A stretch of 64,000 nucleotides of DNA. It comes from Corynebacterium anserum. Its GTDB lineage: Bacteria > Actinomycetota > Actinomycetes > Mycobacteriales > Mycobacteriaceae. The stretch spans positions 1,736,001-1,800,000 of the forward strand of contig NZ_CP046883.1 of assembly GCF_014262665.1 (NCBI RefSeq), given 5' to 3'. A program made the translations under genes and the position numbers. Below the pieces are notes generated by a model that worked only from the letters and a program-made list of their open reading frames with translations, ran no database searches and had not been told where the DNA came from. Positions 28,028 to 35,854 of the stretch are shown in pieces (position 1 is the first letter of the stretch; the number at the start of each line of letters is the position of its first letter).

Positions 28028-28100
28028 TGAGTAACACCACGGGCAGCTCACCGGGTAATTGAACCGGGTAATTTCACTGGGTTACTCAGAGATGAGTAAC
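28028..28100. promoter_or_regulatory. Cluster of TGAGTAAC / GGGTAATT half-sites
   Basis: TGAGTAAC at 28028-28035; CCGGGTAATT at 28051-28060 and 28064-28073; then the perfect inverted repeat GTTACTCA-gaga-TGAGTAAC (28081-28100). The cluster lies between the divergent M20 and deoD genes. It looks like a multi-site operator; no regulator is known. Confidence 0.55.
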
Positions 28101-28170
28101 GCAACCCGCGAATAACGTAATCATTCTATCCCTTGGCAATCCGGCCACTGCACCCCGTGGGGGCGAAAGG

Positions 28171-28176
28171 TAGTTT
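28171..28176 (+). promoter_or_regulatory. -10 box, deoD
   Basis: TAGTTT lies 7 nt before ATG 28184. A GGAG only 3 nt from the ATG is too close to be a good SD. Confidence 0.4.
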
Positions 28177-28183
28177 GGAGTCT

Positions 28184-28999
28184 ATGAATGATGCACAACA
28201 GGATCCTCACGCGCTGGCTCGCGAAGCCGCCGATGCGCTGAAGGAGAAGTCCGGTTTCGCGCATTTCGATAGCGCCATTGTGCTGGGCTCAGGCTGGCGT
28301 CCCACTGCGGATGTGCTCAGCGCCTATGCGAGTGACGTCCAAGAATTTCCCATGGCGGATCTGCCTGGTTTTCTGCCTCCCACCGCTCAGGGGCATGGCG
28401 GTACCATTCGCACAGCGATCATCAACGGCACGCGCCTCGCGATTCTTTTGGGGCGTACCCATGCCTATGAAGGGCACGAGTTATGGCGTACCGTGCACGC
28501 CGTGCGAACCTGCGCAGCAGCAGGCATTTCTAAGATAGTGCTCACGAACGCCGCTGGCGGGCTGGTCGAAGGAATGAGCGTGGGAGAGGCTGTTCTTATC
28601 AGTGACCACATCAATTTCACTGCTAGAACTCCCCTGGTCGGCGCAACTTTTGTCAATATGGTCGGGGCGTATTCCCCTACCTTGCGCGACAAGGTGCAGC
28701 AACTGCGCCCACATATGCGAGAAGCTGTCTATGCAATGATGCCCGGCCCTCAGTACGAGACTCCAGCTGAAATTCGTATGCTGCGCACTATGGGTGCAGG
28801 TTTGGTCGGAATGTCTACTGTTTATGAAACCATCGCTGCTCGCGAGGCAGGGGTGGACGTTCTGGGTATCTCACTGGTAACCAACCTCGCTGCTGGCATG
28901 ACCGGTGAGGATCTCAACCACGAAGAGGTACTCGCGGCTGGTAGAAACGCTGCCCAGGACATGGGTGAGCTGTTAGTTGAATTGGTTGGTGCACTATGA
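28184..28999 (+). CDS. deoD: Purine nucleoside phosphorylase (PNP family, trimeric type)
   Basis: 271 residues from ATG 28184. Family motifs: VLGSGW (phosphate site), LGRTHAYEGHELW, LTNAAGGL, GPQYETPAEIRMLRTMGAGLVGMSTVYE and LGISLVTNLAAGM with the base-binding Asn. It splits purine nucleosides with phosphate to base and (deoxy)ribose-1-phosphate. Its stop overlaps pmmB (ATGA). The pair deoD-pmmB matches Rv3307-Rv3308. The name punA would also fit. Confidence 0.95.
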   Translation: MNDAQQDPHALAREAADALKEKSGFAHFDSAIVLGSGWRPTADVLSAYASDVQEFPMADLPGFLPPTAQGHGGTIRTAIINGTRLAILLGRTHAYEGHELWRTVHAVRTCAAAGISKIVLTNAAGGLVEGMSVGEAVLISDHINFTARTPLVGATFVNMVGAYSPTLRDKVQQLRPHMREAVYAMMPGPQYETPAEIRMLRTMGAGLVGMSTVYETIAAREAGVDVLGISLVTNLAAGMTGEDLNHEEVLAAGRNAAQDMGELLVELVGAL

Positions 29000-30558
29000 G
29001 TTCTTTGAAGTTTGGCACTGCTGGTCTCCGCGCACCAGTGGGTTCTGGTCCGGACAAGATGAATGTTTCCACGGTAACGCGCGCCACCGCTGGTGTGGCG
29101 GCGTGGATGAAGAAGAAACTCCCCTCTAAGCACGCCGATGGTCGTTACTATGTTGCGGTGGGTTACGACGCACGCTACGGTTCCCACACTCTTGCCCGAG
29201 CCGCAGCGGAAACTTTCGCCGGAGCGGGTTTTGGCGTGACCCTTATCGCAGATCCCGTAGCCACACCGGTATTGGCATGGCTAGTGCGCAACCGGAATCT
29301 CGATGCCGGCGTACAAATAACTGCAAGCCATAATCCAGCACCGGACAATGGCTACAAGTTATATGTAGATGGGGGGATGCAGCTACTTTCCCCCGCCGAT
29401 ACTGACATCGAAGAGGAAATCGCTAAGCAACCGGCTGCCCACGAGATCCCCCGTTCGGAAGCGAAATCCATCGATTTGGCCGCCCAGGATGGCTATGCCA
29501 CTGCTATTTCCGCGCTGGTGGCCACCGGCGAGCAGGCAGTGTTACGTCCGCGACGCACGTTGAAGATTCTGTATACCCCCATGCATGGCGTGGGGGGCGA
29601 ATCTTTAGAATCCGCACTGCGCAATTGCGGTTTTGGTGATGTGAACTTCGTGGCTTCACAGCGTTGGCCAGACCCCGAATTTCCCACGGTTGAGTTTCCG
29701 AATCCCGAGGAACCGGGTGCCACCGATGCCCTCTTAGAAGAGGCTGCCCGGCTGGAACCGGATTTACTCATCGCCCTAGACCCTGACGCTGATAGATGCA
29801 TGTTAGGGGTCAAAGATCCTTCCGCAGAAAAGGGGTACCGCATGCTCCGCGGAGACGAGACTGGCCCTCTGCTAGCTCGCAGAGTGTTAGCGAAGAGAGT
29901 GGCGTCGAAAAAAGATAAAACAAAACCGGTCGTGGCGACTACGGTGGTATCCAGCCAGCTACTCGGGGCTATGGCTGAACGCGAGGGATGGGATTATGTG
30001 GAGACCCTCACCGGCTTTAAGCACCTGGCACGCGCGGCGGAGTCGAGGCCTGGGCATTTGGCTTTTGCGTACGAGGAGGCGATCGGAACATGCCCTTCCC
30101 CATCCGTCGTGGCGGATAAAGATGGTGTGGCTACCGCTTTGATCGCCGCTGCTTGGGCTGCTGAGCTTAAGGAGGAAGGCCGCAGTCTCCTGGATGAATT
30201 GGCGGATATCGAGGTAACCTACGGCGCCTACCGTACTGCTCAGGTTGCGAAGCGTTGTACTTCGGCCGACGCCGCCTCTCACGCCGTCGCAGTTTTCAAG
30301 CAATATCCGCCGAAAAAGCTGGCGGGGATGACCGTAGCTGCCAGTGACATTGTAGATTCTTCCGGGCGACGAGCTGAGGGGGTTCGCCTCACAGGTGAGG
30401 ACGGATCCTTGCATCTACGTGTAGTAGCTCGACCTTCCGGAACTGAGCCAAAGGCAAAGTTCTATCTAGAGCTACATGGACCGGCTGAAAAAGCAGCTGA
30501 CGTTGAGCAGCGCTTGGAACAGCTGATTCAGGAGATTCGGAACATAGAAGAAACCTAG
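28996..30558 (+). CDS. pmmB: Phosphomannomutase/phosphoglucomutase family enzyme
   Basis: 520 residues, translationally coupled to deoD. Alpha-D-phosphohexomutase: the phosphoserine is S111 in TASHNPAPDNGYK, the metal loop DPDADR is near 262-267, the sugar-binding FAYEEAIG lies in domain 3 and RPSGTEPK at the C-terminus binds phosphate. Placed after a nucleoside phosphorylase, it may work on pentose or hexose 1-phosphates, such as ribose-1-phosphate to ribose-5-phosphate. Its true substrate cannot be read from these motifs. Confidence 0.93.
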   Translation: MSSLKFGTAGLRAPVGSGPDKMNVSTVTRATAGVAAWMKKKLPSKHADGRYYVAVGYDARYGSHTLARAAAETFAGAGFGVTLIADPVATPVLAWLVRNRNLDAGVQITASHNPAPDNGYKLYVDGGMQLLSPADTDIEEEIAKQPAAHEIPRSEAKSIDLAAQDGYATAISALVATGEQAVLRPRRTLKILYTPMHGVGGESLESALRNCGFGDVNFVASQRWPDPEFPTVEFPNPEEPGATDALLEEAARLEPDLLIALDPDADRCMLGVKDPSAEKGYRMLRGDETGPLLARRVLAKRVASKKDKTKPVVATTVVSSQLLGAMAEREGWDYVETLTGFKHLARAAESRPGHLAFAYEEAIGTCPSPSVVADKDGVATALIAAAWAAELKEEGRSLLDELADIEVTYGAYRTAQVAKRCTSADAASHAVAVFKQYPPKKLAGMTVAASDIVDSSGRRAEGVRLTGEDGSLHLRVVARPSGTEPKAKFYLELHGPAEKAADVEQRLEQLIQEIRNIEET

Positions 30559-30568
30559 TCGCTAGCAC

Positions 30569-30600
30569 ACCACAGGCGCCGTGGTGCACTAGGCCGCGCT
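30569..30600. terminator. Hairpin between convergent pmmB and upp
   Basis: CTAGCACACCAC and GTGGTGCACTAG pair around AGGCGCC with two central mismatches. There is no T-run, so it may be a weak bidirectional terminator. Confidence 0.4.
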
Positions 30601-30739
30601 ACAGTGACCACGGCGCATTGCAGTCCGCATGGTTCACTACGGGGCGGCTTCGCGTGTGTCCTGTGACCAGGTGGTGTCTTACGCACACCCCACCAGTAGT
30701 GATAACTAACGGCTGTGCGTGGTCACCGGACAAGGGACG

Positions 30740-31387
30740 CTACAACGCCTCAATATCGATGTTCCGCGGACCATAGAGTCGGTCTCCCGCATCACCCAAA
30801 CCAGGGACAATATACGCATCATCATTGAGTGATGGATCGATGACCGCGGTGACAAGCTTCTTTACAGGTAGTCCTGAATCGACCAAGGCGTCCACTCCCG
30901 GTTGTGCGGAAATCATGCACACCACGGTGATGTCGTCTGCACCCCGGTCGACCAGTAAGCGGAGTGCGTGAATGAGCGACCCGCCGGTTGCGAGCATCGG
31001 ATCTACCAGCATTACTGGCTGTCCGCTGAGATTGTCCGGCAAAGCTTCGAGATACGGCACCGGTGTGTGAGTAGTTTCGTCGCGAGCCATACCGATGAAT
31101 CCCACTTGTGCGTCGGGAATCATCGACAAAGCAGGATCAATCATGCCCAAGCCTGCGCGGATGATGGGGACAATAATTGGAGGCTTCTCAAGGCGGAATC
31201 CGGGACCGATACCCACGGGTGTTGTGACGTCGAAAGCCTCAACGGCAAGATCCTGTGATGCTTCGTAGACAAGCATCGAACCAAGATCAGCTAGTGCGGC
31301 GCGGAACGCCGCGTTATCACTTCGTTTATCCCTCATGATGGTCATCCGTGAAGCGACCAGAGGGTGTTTCACCACCTGAATATCCAT
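30740..31387 (-). CDS. upp: Uracil phosphoribosyltransferase
   Basis: 215 residues. Motifs: [16 protein letters not shown] at the start, [11 protein letters not shown], the PRPP loop [14 protein letters not shown] and the C-terminal uracil-binding [15 protein letters not shown]. It salvages uracil to UMP with PRPP. A perfect TACAAT (31396-31401) stands 8 nt before the ATG with no SD, so the mRNA is probably leaderless. It is convergent with pmmB. Confidence 0.97.
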   Translation of the reverse strand: MDIQVVKHPLVASRMTIMRDKRSDNAAFRAALADLGSMLVYEASQDLAVEAFDVTTPVGIGPGFRLEKPPIIVPIIRAGLGMIDPALSMIPDAQVGFIGMARDETTHTPVPYLEALPDNLSGQPVMLVDPMLATGGSLIHALRLLVDRGADDITVVCMISAQPGVDALVDSGLPVKKLVTAVIDPSLNDDAYIVPGLGDAGDRLYGPRNIDIEAL

Positions 31388-31395
31388 GGTTGATC

Positions 31396-31401
31396 ATTGT
31401 A
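31396..31401 (-). promoter_or_regulatory. -10 box, upp
   Basis: TACAAT lies 8 nt ahead of ATG 31387. It is among the best leaderless-type promoters in the window. Confidence 0.6.
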
Positions 31402-31523
31402 CGCAGACAAACGTGAACCATTTGTGTCGAAGCGGAGTCTTATGGGACACGTGCACGTCAATGGGAATCTCTCCCATGGAGATGATGTCCCGCGCGCAGG
31501 ATGAGAGAAAGGACTTCTACACC

Positions 31524-31994
31524 ATGAACACAGCGGCTGACTCTCGCTCAACCGGCCACGCACATAACGTGGCGGCTAGTGCCGGTGACTCGAGATCGTT
31601 CAGTGAGGGGTCGGATGCACTCACTGCCGGTTCTGTTTCTCCCAGTGCCAGTTCAGATTCACTCACTGCCGGTTCTGTTTCTCCCAGTGCCGGTTCGGAT
31701 TCACTCACCGCCGACCTCATGGGACTCAACGAAACCACTCGGCAGATTCATAATGTCGGCACTTCACTCCGGAAACGGAAAGAACCTGTGGAGGCCACAC
31801 TGACCTGCCCTTTAGTTCCAGAAACCACAGAATTTCTACGCGCACTATCCTCCGCTCGGCAGGCACATTCTTCAGCGTTGGGTTCCTTAGCCTCCTTTTT
31901 CTCCGACGCCACTTCCTCCCTCTCACAGCTTTCCCATGACTTAGAGGAACATGAGCGAGACACCGCTGTATCTTGGAGCCGGTGGCTGTCATGA
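31524..31994 (+). CDS. Uncharacterised small helical protein with Ser-rich repeats
   Basis: 156 residues from ATG 31524 with AAAGGA about 10 nt upstream. Residues 31-58 are two near-identical 14-residue repeats (DALTAGSVSPSASS, DSLTAGSVSPSAGS) plus a third start, coded by 42-bp DNA repeats. The C-terminal 85 residues look helical, with many Ala/Ser/Leu (TTEFLRALSSARQAHSS and SSLSQLSHDLEEHE), ending WSRWLS. There is no signal peptide or membrane helix. Its stop overlaps the NlpC/P60 gene (ATGA), so the two are coupled. The helical pattern recalls small type VII secretion partners, but no WxG motif is clear. Confidence 0.75.
   Translation: MNTAADSRSTGHAHNVAASAGDSRSFSEGSDALTAGSVSPSASSDSLTAGSVSPSAGSDSLTADLMGLNETTRQIHNVGTSLRKRKEPVEATLTCPLVPETTEFLRALSSARQAHSSALGSLASFFSDATSSLSQLSHDLEEHERDTAVSWSRWLS
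31614..31712 (+). repeat. 42-bp in-frame direct repeat
   Basis: Units begin at 31614, 31656 and 31698 (partial) and encode the 14-residue Ser/Ala/Gly repeats of the 156-residue protein. Confidence 0.9.
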
Positions 31995-32971
31995 ATCTCC
32001 TTGGACTCATTGAGCCACTGGCCGCTATGGCTCCCTCCCGCATGAGCACTGGTGCCTCGGCCCTCATCACAGACCTAGACACGCCGGAAATACATCGGCT
32101 AGTACCAGCCATTCGTTCCACACTTCAAGGTATCGCTGGGGATGATGTCGCAAGGAAACTAGACTATGCCACCCACGCAGTGACTCATCTACTGGATAGG
32201 GGAAAGAGCCTCGATGGTATTGCCAAGAAAGCTGCGCGCTCCGTCGAGCTCACGATTGAAGACATTACGGAGATCACCCACCGCTGTATTGCGGAGGTGA
32301 CGCACCACCTGCTCCACAACCCGCCCAGCGCGGGACCTTCTGCGTTCCTCGCTATTGCTGGCGTAACTCCTATTGTCGAAGCACATAAATTACAGGCACA
32401 AGCACGGCTCGCGTCACTGGCTAGGGATATGCAGAGACTTACCCACGAAGTGACTTCATTGCCTACAACCGATACACCCGAGCTCAATGCTCCAGTATCT
32501 CCTGCGTCATATTCGCCAACTGGCAGCTCAGCCTCCAATAGTTCTGACTATCCGGGTACTCGACCGAGTTCCGAGGCGGATGGCCTGGCGTCAAACTTCT
32601 CCGGAAACACCTCCGGAGCTCCCACCCCGCAAGCGGCTGCTGCCGTCGAAGCCGCAAAGTCCGCGTTGGGCACACCATATCAGTGGGGCGGCACCACTCC
32701 CGGAGTCGGCATGGATTGCAGTGGATTAACTCAGTGGGCCTACGCGCAAGCAGGAGTAGAGATACCACGCATGGCAGACCAGCAAGCTGTCGGCGCTCCA
32801 GTAAGTATGGATCAACTCGCGCCGGGCGATCTTGCAGTTTGGGATGGACACGTGGCGATGTACATCGGAGACGGGCAGATCATCGAAGCTGGTGACCCCG
32901 TACAAATCAGTCCCGTACGTACCAACAACATGGGCATGAGTTTTCTTGGTTTTTACAGACCAACGGCATAG
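31991..32971 (+). CDS. NlpC/P60 domain protein without signal peptide
   Basis: 326 residues. The N-terminal part (about 1-150) is helical with no signal peptide or TM; a Ser/Pro/Gly-rich linker (about 155-215) leads to a C-terminal NlpC/P60 domain (about 218-326). Catalytic C243 is in GMDCSGLTQWAY and H287 in DGHVAMYIGDG; PYQWGGTTPG is also typical. Such enzymes cut D-Glu-mDAP bonds in peptidoglycan and must reach the wall, yet no Sec or Tat signal is present. Coupling to the 156-residue helical gene suggests a type VII-like export route, an inference. A toxin or cytoplasmic role is possible. Confidence 0.85.
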   Translation: MNLLGLIEPLAAMAPSRMSTGASALITDLDTPEIHRLVPAIRSTLQGIAGDDVARKLDYATHAVTHLLDRGKSLDGIAKKAARSVELTIEDITEITHRCIAEVTHHLLHNPPSAGPSAFLAIAGVTPIVEAHKLQAQARLASLARDMQRLTHEVTSLPTTDTPELNAPVSPASYSPTGSSASNSSDYPGTRPSSEADGLASNFSGNTSGAPTPQAAAAVEAAKSALGTPYQWGGTTPGVGMDCSGLTQWAYAQAGVEIPRMADQQAVGAPVSMDQLAPGDLAVWDGHVAMYIGDGQIIEAGDPVQISPVRTNNMGMSFLGFYRPTA

Positions 32972-32979
32972 GAGTACAG

Positions 32980-33147
32980 GTGAAGAACACAGGACTAGCA
33001 CGCATCGTAAGCCAACCCCGGCTACGTGAATACCATCTCGCGCAATTCCTAGGCGACGAAGTACCCACCGTTCCTCCAGTTCTCACATCCGATCTGCGAC
33101 AATCTTTAAGGAAAACAGCAGAGCCAGTGCGAGAAACTAAAACATAG
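32980..33147 (+). CDS. 55-residue hypothetical protein
   Basis: GTG 32980 follows GGAG by 5 nt and lies 8 nt after the NlpC/P60 stop. The product is basic, starts VKNTGLARIVSQPRLREYHL, has a short Pro-rich middle (VPTVPPV) and a charged end. No domain is recognised. Its fitted SD and tight spacing support a real gene in the same transcript. Confidence 0.55.
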   Translation: MKNTGLARIVSQPRLREYHLAQFLGDEVPTVPPVLTSDLRQSLRKTAEPVRETKT

Positions 33148-33153
33148 AACGGC

Positions 33154-33159
33154 TAAAAT
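33154..33159 (+). promoter_or_regulatory. -10 box of the gene at 33168
   Basis: TAAAAT ends 8 nt before ATG 33168. No SD is present. Confidence 0.5.
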
Positions 33160-33167
33160 GTGCCCCT

Positions 33168-34415
33168 ATGGCAGCAGATAATGGCGCACGAACATACGGA
33201 ACCGGAATTGTCGCCCTGGAGATGGAGATCACTAGTGGCACCTGGTACACGCTCTGGGCTCCGAACTGGATTGTTCGCGGTGAAAAATGGCAAGCCTTCC
33301 TCGGTGACGAGGACAATATCTTTGTCTTCAAGTCCCCGGCTGAAGTCCTGGCTTTTATCGAGTCCACTAATCACCACGATCTTATCGAGCATCCCACATG
33401 GCAAGCTTTCATCAAAGAAAAAGCCACCAAGGTCATCCCCGCACCAAGTGGCAAGATTTCCCTCATTGAACTGCCAAACAAGCTCGCTGAGCGCCCCAGC
33501 TACGAAAACACGCTCGCCGTGACCCGTGGCTTCGATGTGCTGCAATCTCTCGGCTCCGTCCTGAATATCAGCAGCATCAACCACTGGTTTAAGAGCTATT
33601 CCATTCTGCACAACACACGGCGCGGCGCAGACCACTACGGATCCCCACATGGGCTCGAAGAGTGGTCAGGTGTTGGGCGCACTGTGCTGGATAAATGGAT
33701 CTCCCTCACTGACGCCATTGAGGAGCATCTTACTCACCCTAAACTCAACGAGCACGCTGTAGAAGACGCCCAGAAGAGCATCGACGCAGCCCTCGCCCTC
33801 CGAGAGAAAAAAGCTGCTGAGAAGAAGGAAAAGGAACAACAAACGGACCAAGACGCTGATCCGTACGATTCTTCCATTTGGGCACAAGTGGGAATTGACC
33901 CCATCCGTATCACCATTAACGGCCAGCACGTCTACACCCTGCGTTGTTATCTAGATAATCGCCCGGTTTTCCTTGGTCATCTCGGGGAAATCAACACTTT
34001 TCCCAACTCCCGCTCCATGGTTCGCTGGCTGGTCGATGCCCCTCAGCATGACCTCGAAGACCTTTCAACCTGGCCAGATATAGTCTCTGCTGCAAATGCC
34101 GGGGAGCTCGAAGTAGAGGTTCATGAGTCCAACCAATACTCCTTCAGCGGACTCCGCGATGACATCGCTAAGAGCGTGGATCAAGTGGACTCTAAACAGC
34201 TGGCACAGGCGTATGAGTTACTGGCTGACGCGGCGGACTGGGCGGGAGATGACAGCGTCAATAAAGTGCTGGTGGCCTACCCACAACTCCAGAATTATCT
34301 CGCCTACATGTTGGGATCGCCCTCGGATTCCACTCCGACGCCTCCTTTCGACGAAGAAGTCAAGGGCTGGAGAGCGCTGGAAGATGGCCTCATCCGTCGC
34401 TTCACCAAGTTCTGA
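33168..34415 (+). CDS. Uncharacterised protein with internal duplication
   Basis: 415 residues, acidic, no signal or TM. Two similar modules are visible. The first (about 15-90) has TWYTLWAP, WQAFLG, SPAEVLAFIES and HDLIEHPTW. The second (about 245-310) has HVYTLRCY, PVFLGHLG, RSMVRWLVDA and HDLEDLSTW. A charged Lys/Glu coiled stretch (about 205-225) links them. The C-terminal region (about 330-400) looks helical. I do not recognise the family. It has its own leaderless-type promoter and ends before a strong bidirectional terminator, so it is probably a separate unit from the NlpC/P60 pair. Confidence 0.75.
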   Translation: MAADNGARTYGTGIVALEMEITSGTWYTLWAPNWIVRGEKWQAFLGDEDNIFVFKSPAEVLAFIESTNHHDLIEHPTWQAFIKEKATKVIPAPSGKISLIELPNKLAERPSYENTLAVTRGFDVLQSLGSVLNISSINHWFKSYSILHNTRRGADHYGSPHGLEEWSGVGRTVLDKWISLTDAIEEHLTHPKLNEHAVEDAQKSIDAALALREKKAAEKKEKEQQTDQDADPYDSSIWAQVGIDPIRITINGQHVYTLRCYLDNRPVFLGHLGEINTFPNSRSMVRWLVDAPQHDLEDLSTWPDIVSAANAGELEVEVHESNQYSFSGLRDDIAKSVDQVDSKQLAQAYELLADAADWAGDDSVNKVLVAYPQLQNYLAYMLGSPSDSTPTPPFDEEVKGWRALEDGLIRRFTKF

Positions 34416-34432
34416 TGTGGGTTCAGAGTCTC

Positions 34433-34454
34433 TTATAGACGCGTTATAGACGCG
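34433..34454. repeat. Perfect 11-bp tandem repeat
   Basis: Two copies of TTATAGACGCG adjoin each other just after the gene at 33168-34415. No function is evident. Confidence 0.6.
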
Positions 34455-34552
34455 AGCATTTCTAGTATGTAAGCGTTTTGGAGGACAGCATGACGTCCTC
34501 GCGATACGTAGCCTTGCACAGACGCTAGAACAAACCATCTTCCACAACGGCT

Positions 34553-34584
34553 AATCCCCCACCCGGATATCCAGGTGGGGGATT
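34553..34584. terminator. Bidirectional terminator hairpin
   Basis: AATCCCCCACC (34553-34563) pairs perfectly with GGTGGGGGATT (34574-34584) over a 10-nt loop. It lies between convergent genes. Confidence 0.8.
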
Positions 34585-34628
34585 AATCAATGCTCGAGCC
34601 TAGGACTACAAGTTGTTCCTACTGAGGC

Positions 34629-35843
34629 TTAAGCCTCCGGCTTCTTATCATCGCCGGACGTCTCAGTATGCGCACCATTCGAGTTATCTGCGCGATGAGC
34701 TGAGGCTTCGGTGTCGTGTGCGGTGGACGCAGAATGATCGCCAGAGTAATCATTTGCAGAATAGTGCCCATCTGGACCTGTTACGCCTACGCCCGCATCC
34801 TTAACAGTCTGCTCACCCGTAGGAGCCTGCGACGCATAATGAACATCTGAGGTTCCCTCAGAAGACTGAGACCAACCCTGTGGGTATTGCTGGAATGAGG
34901 CAGCATTCTGGTCAGAACCCTGAACTGCCCAAGGTGCACCAGGTTGATTATTGTGAGCTGCTTTTTTCGCTTGTGAAATGAAGTAGGACGTAGCTGCAAT
35001 AAGCAGTGCCAAGAATAGCCAGGTGAGAATCAGGCCTGCACCTGGTCGCACTGCTACGGCATCCTTCCACTCATCATCGTTTGACACTATGACAGCCGCG
35101 GCAATGAACTCAATAACACTAATCACCGCATAAGCGGCCACGGTAATAACTGCAAACCGTTGTGCCGACTTGTAGTGAACACGGAAGAAGGCAATTACCG
35201 CAGCGACAAGCATGAGGAATAGTAGGGCACCCGTGTAGATCCCGAAGATTCCCACCTTCAACTCAATGTCAGAAGAACCGCTGCCAGCCCCAAAGAAGGT
35301 GAGATTGCCCGCTCCGTCAATGCCAATCGCCTTAGGGGACCCTACCGCGGTCTTATCTTTAAGAATCACCCAATTAAAGGTGCGGAAAATCCACAACACT
35401 ACAGCAACGGCAATAATCCCGCCGATAAACAGCTGATTATTCTGCATCCCTGAGAGACGGGAGCGTACAGTCTGTAGTTGATCTGCGATTTGATCGCGTG
35501 GCGTATTATTTTGCCCCTCAGAGACTAAGCTTGTGGCCTGCTGGCCGTACTGAGCACCGCCGTACTGTTGCTGGCCGTACTGAGCATCGCCGTACTGCTG
35601 TTGGCCGTACTGCTGTTGCCCGTACTGAGCACCGCCGTATTGCCCCTGGCCGTACTGCTGTTGCCCGTACTGAGCATCGCCGTATTGCCCCTGACCGTAC
35701 TGGGCATCGCCGTACTGCCCCTGGCCGTACTGCTGTTGCCCGTACTGAGCATCACCGTATTGCCCTTGACCGTACTGCTGCTCACCATGTTGAGGTTCGC
35801 CGTTGTTGGACTGTGCTGAGTTAGGTTGCTGTGGGAAAGACAT
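34629..35843 (-). CDS. Four-TM membrane protein with 16 XXQYG repeats
   Basis: 404 residues, ATG 35843 with AAGGA 8 nt upstream. Residues 21-100 are sixteen pentapeptides ending QYG (variants QGQYG, DAQYG, QQQYG, GAQYG). Then come four hydrophobic helices at about 138-158, 205-228, 240-262 and 278-300, and a polar acidic tail of about 100 residues rich in Ser, His, Asp, Gly. The architecture matches the neighbour at 35855, so the pair is probably an old duplication. Mycobacterial Rv0954-like (DUF5336) proteins are also four-TM with a Tyr/Gln/Gly tail, but at the other end. Function unknown; the Tyr-rich tail could self-associate. Confidence 0.85.
   Translation of the reverse strand: MSFPQQPNSAQSNNGEPQHGEQQYGQGQYGDAQYGQQQYGQGQYGDAQYGQGQYGDAQYGQQQYGQGQYGGAQYGQQQYGQQQYGDAQYGQQQYGGAQYGQQATSLVSEGQNNTPRDQIADQLQTVRSRLSGMQNNQLFIGGIIAVAVVLWIFRTFNWVILKDKTAVGSPKAIGIDGAGNLTFFGAGSGSSDIELKVGIFGIYTGALLFLMLVAAVIAFFRVHYKSAQRFAVITVAAYAVISVIEFIAAAVIVSNDDEWKDAVAVRPGAGLILTWLFLALLIAATSYFISQAKKAAHNNQPGAPWAVQGSDQNAASFQQYPQGWSQSSEGTSDVHYASQAPTGEQTVKDAGVGVTGPDGHYSANDYSGDHSASTAHDTEASAHRADNSNGAHTETSGDDKKPEA
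35544..35783 (-). repeat. 15-bp tandem repeat x16 coding QYG pentapeptides
   Basis: Sixteen 15-bp units in frame, codons for XXQYG. Such arrays can gain or lose units by slippage, changing tail length between strains. Confidence 0.95.
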
Positions 35844-35854
35844 ATGTGTGTTCC

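Noticed and set aside
35544..35783. Possible CRISPR or VNTR outside genes
   Set aside because: The repeat is in frame and encodes pentapeptides of a membrane protein.
35498..35824. Repeat-rich frames on both strands over the QYG array
   Set aside because: They arise from the 15-bp repeat period, which keeps all frames open. The minus-strand frame with four TM helices and an SD is the real gene.
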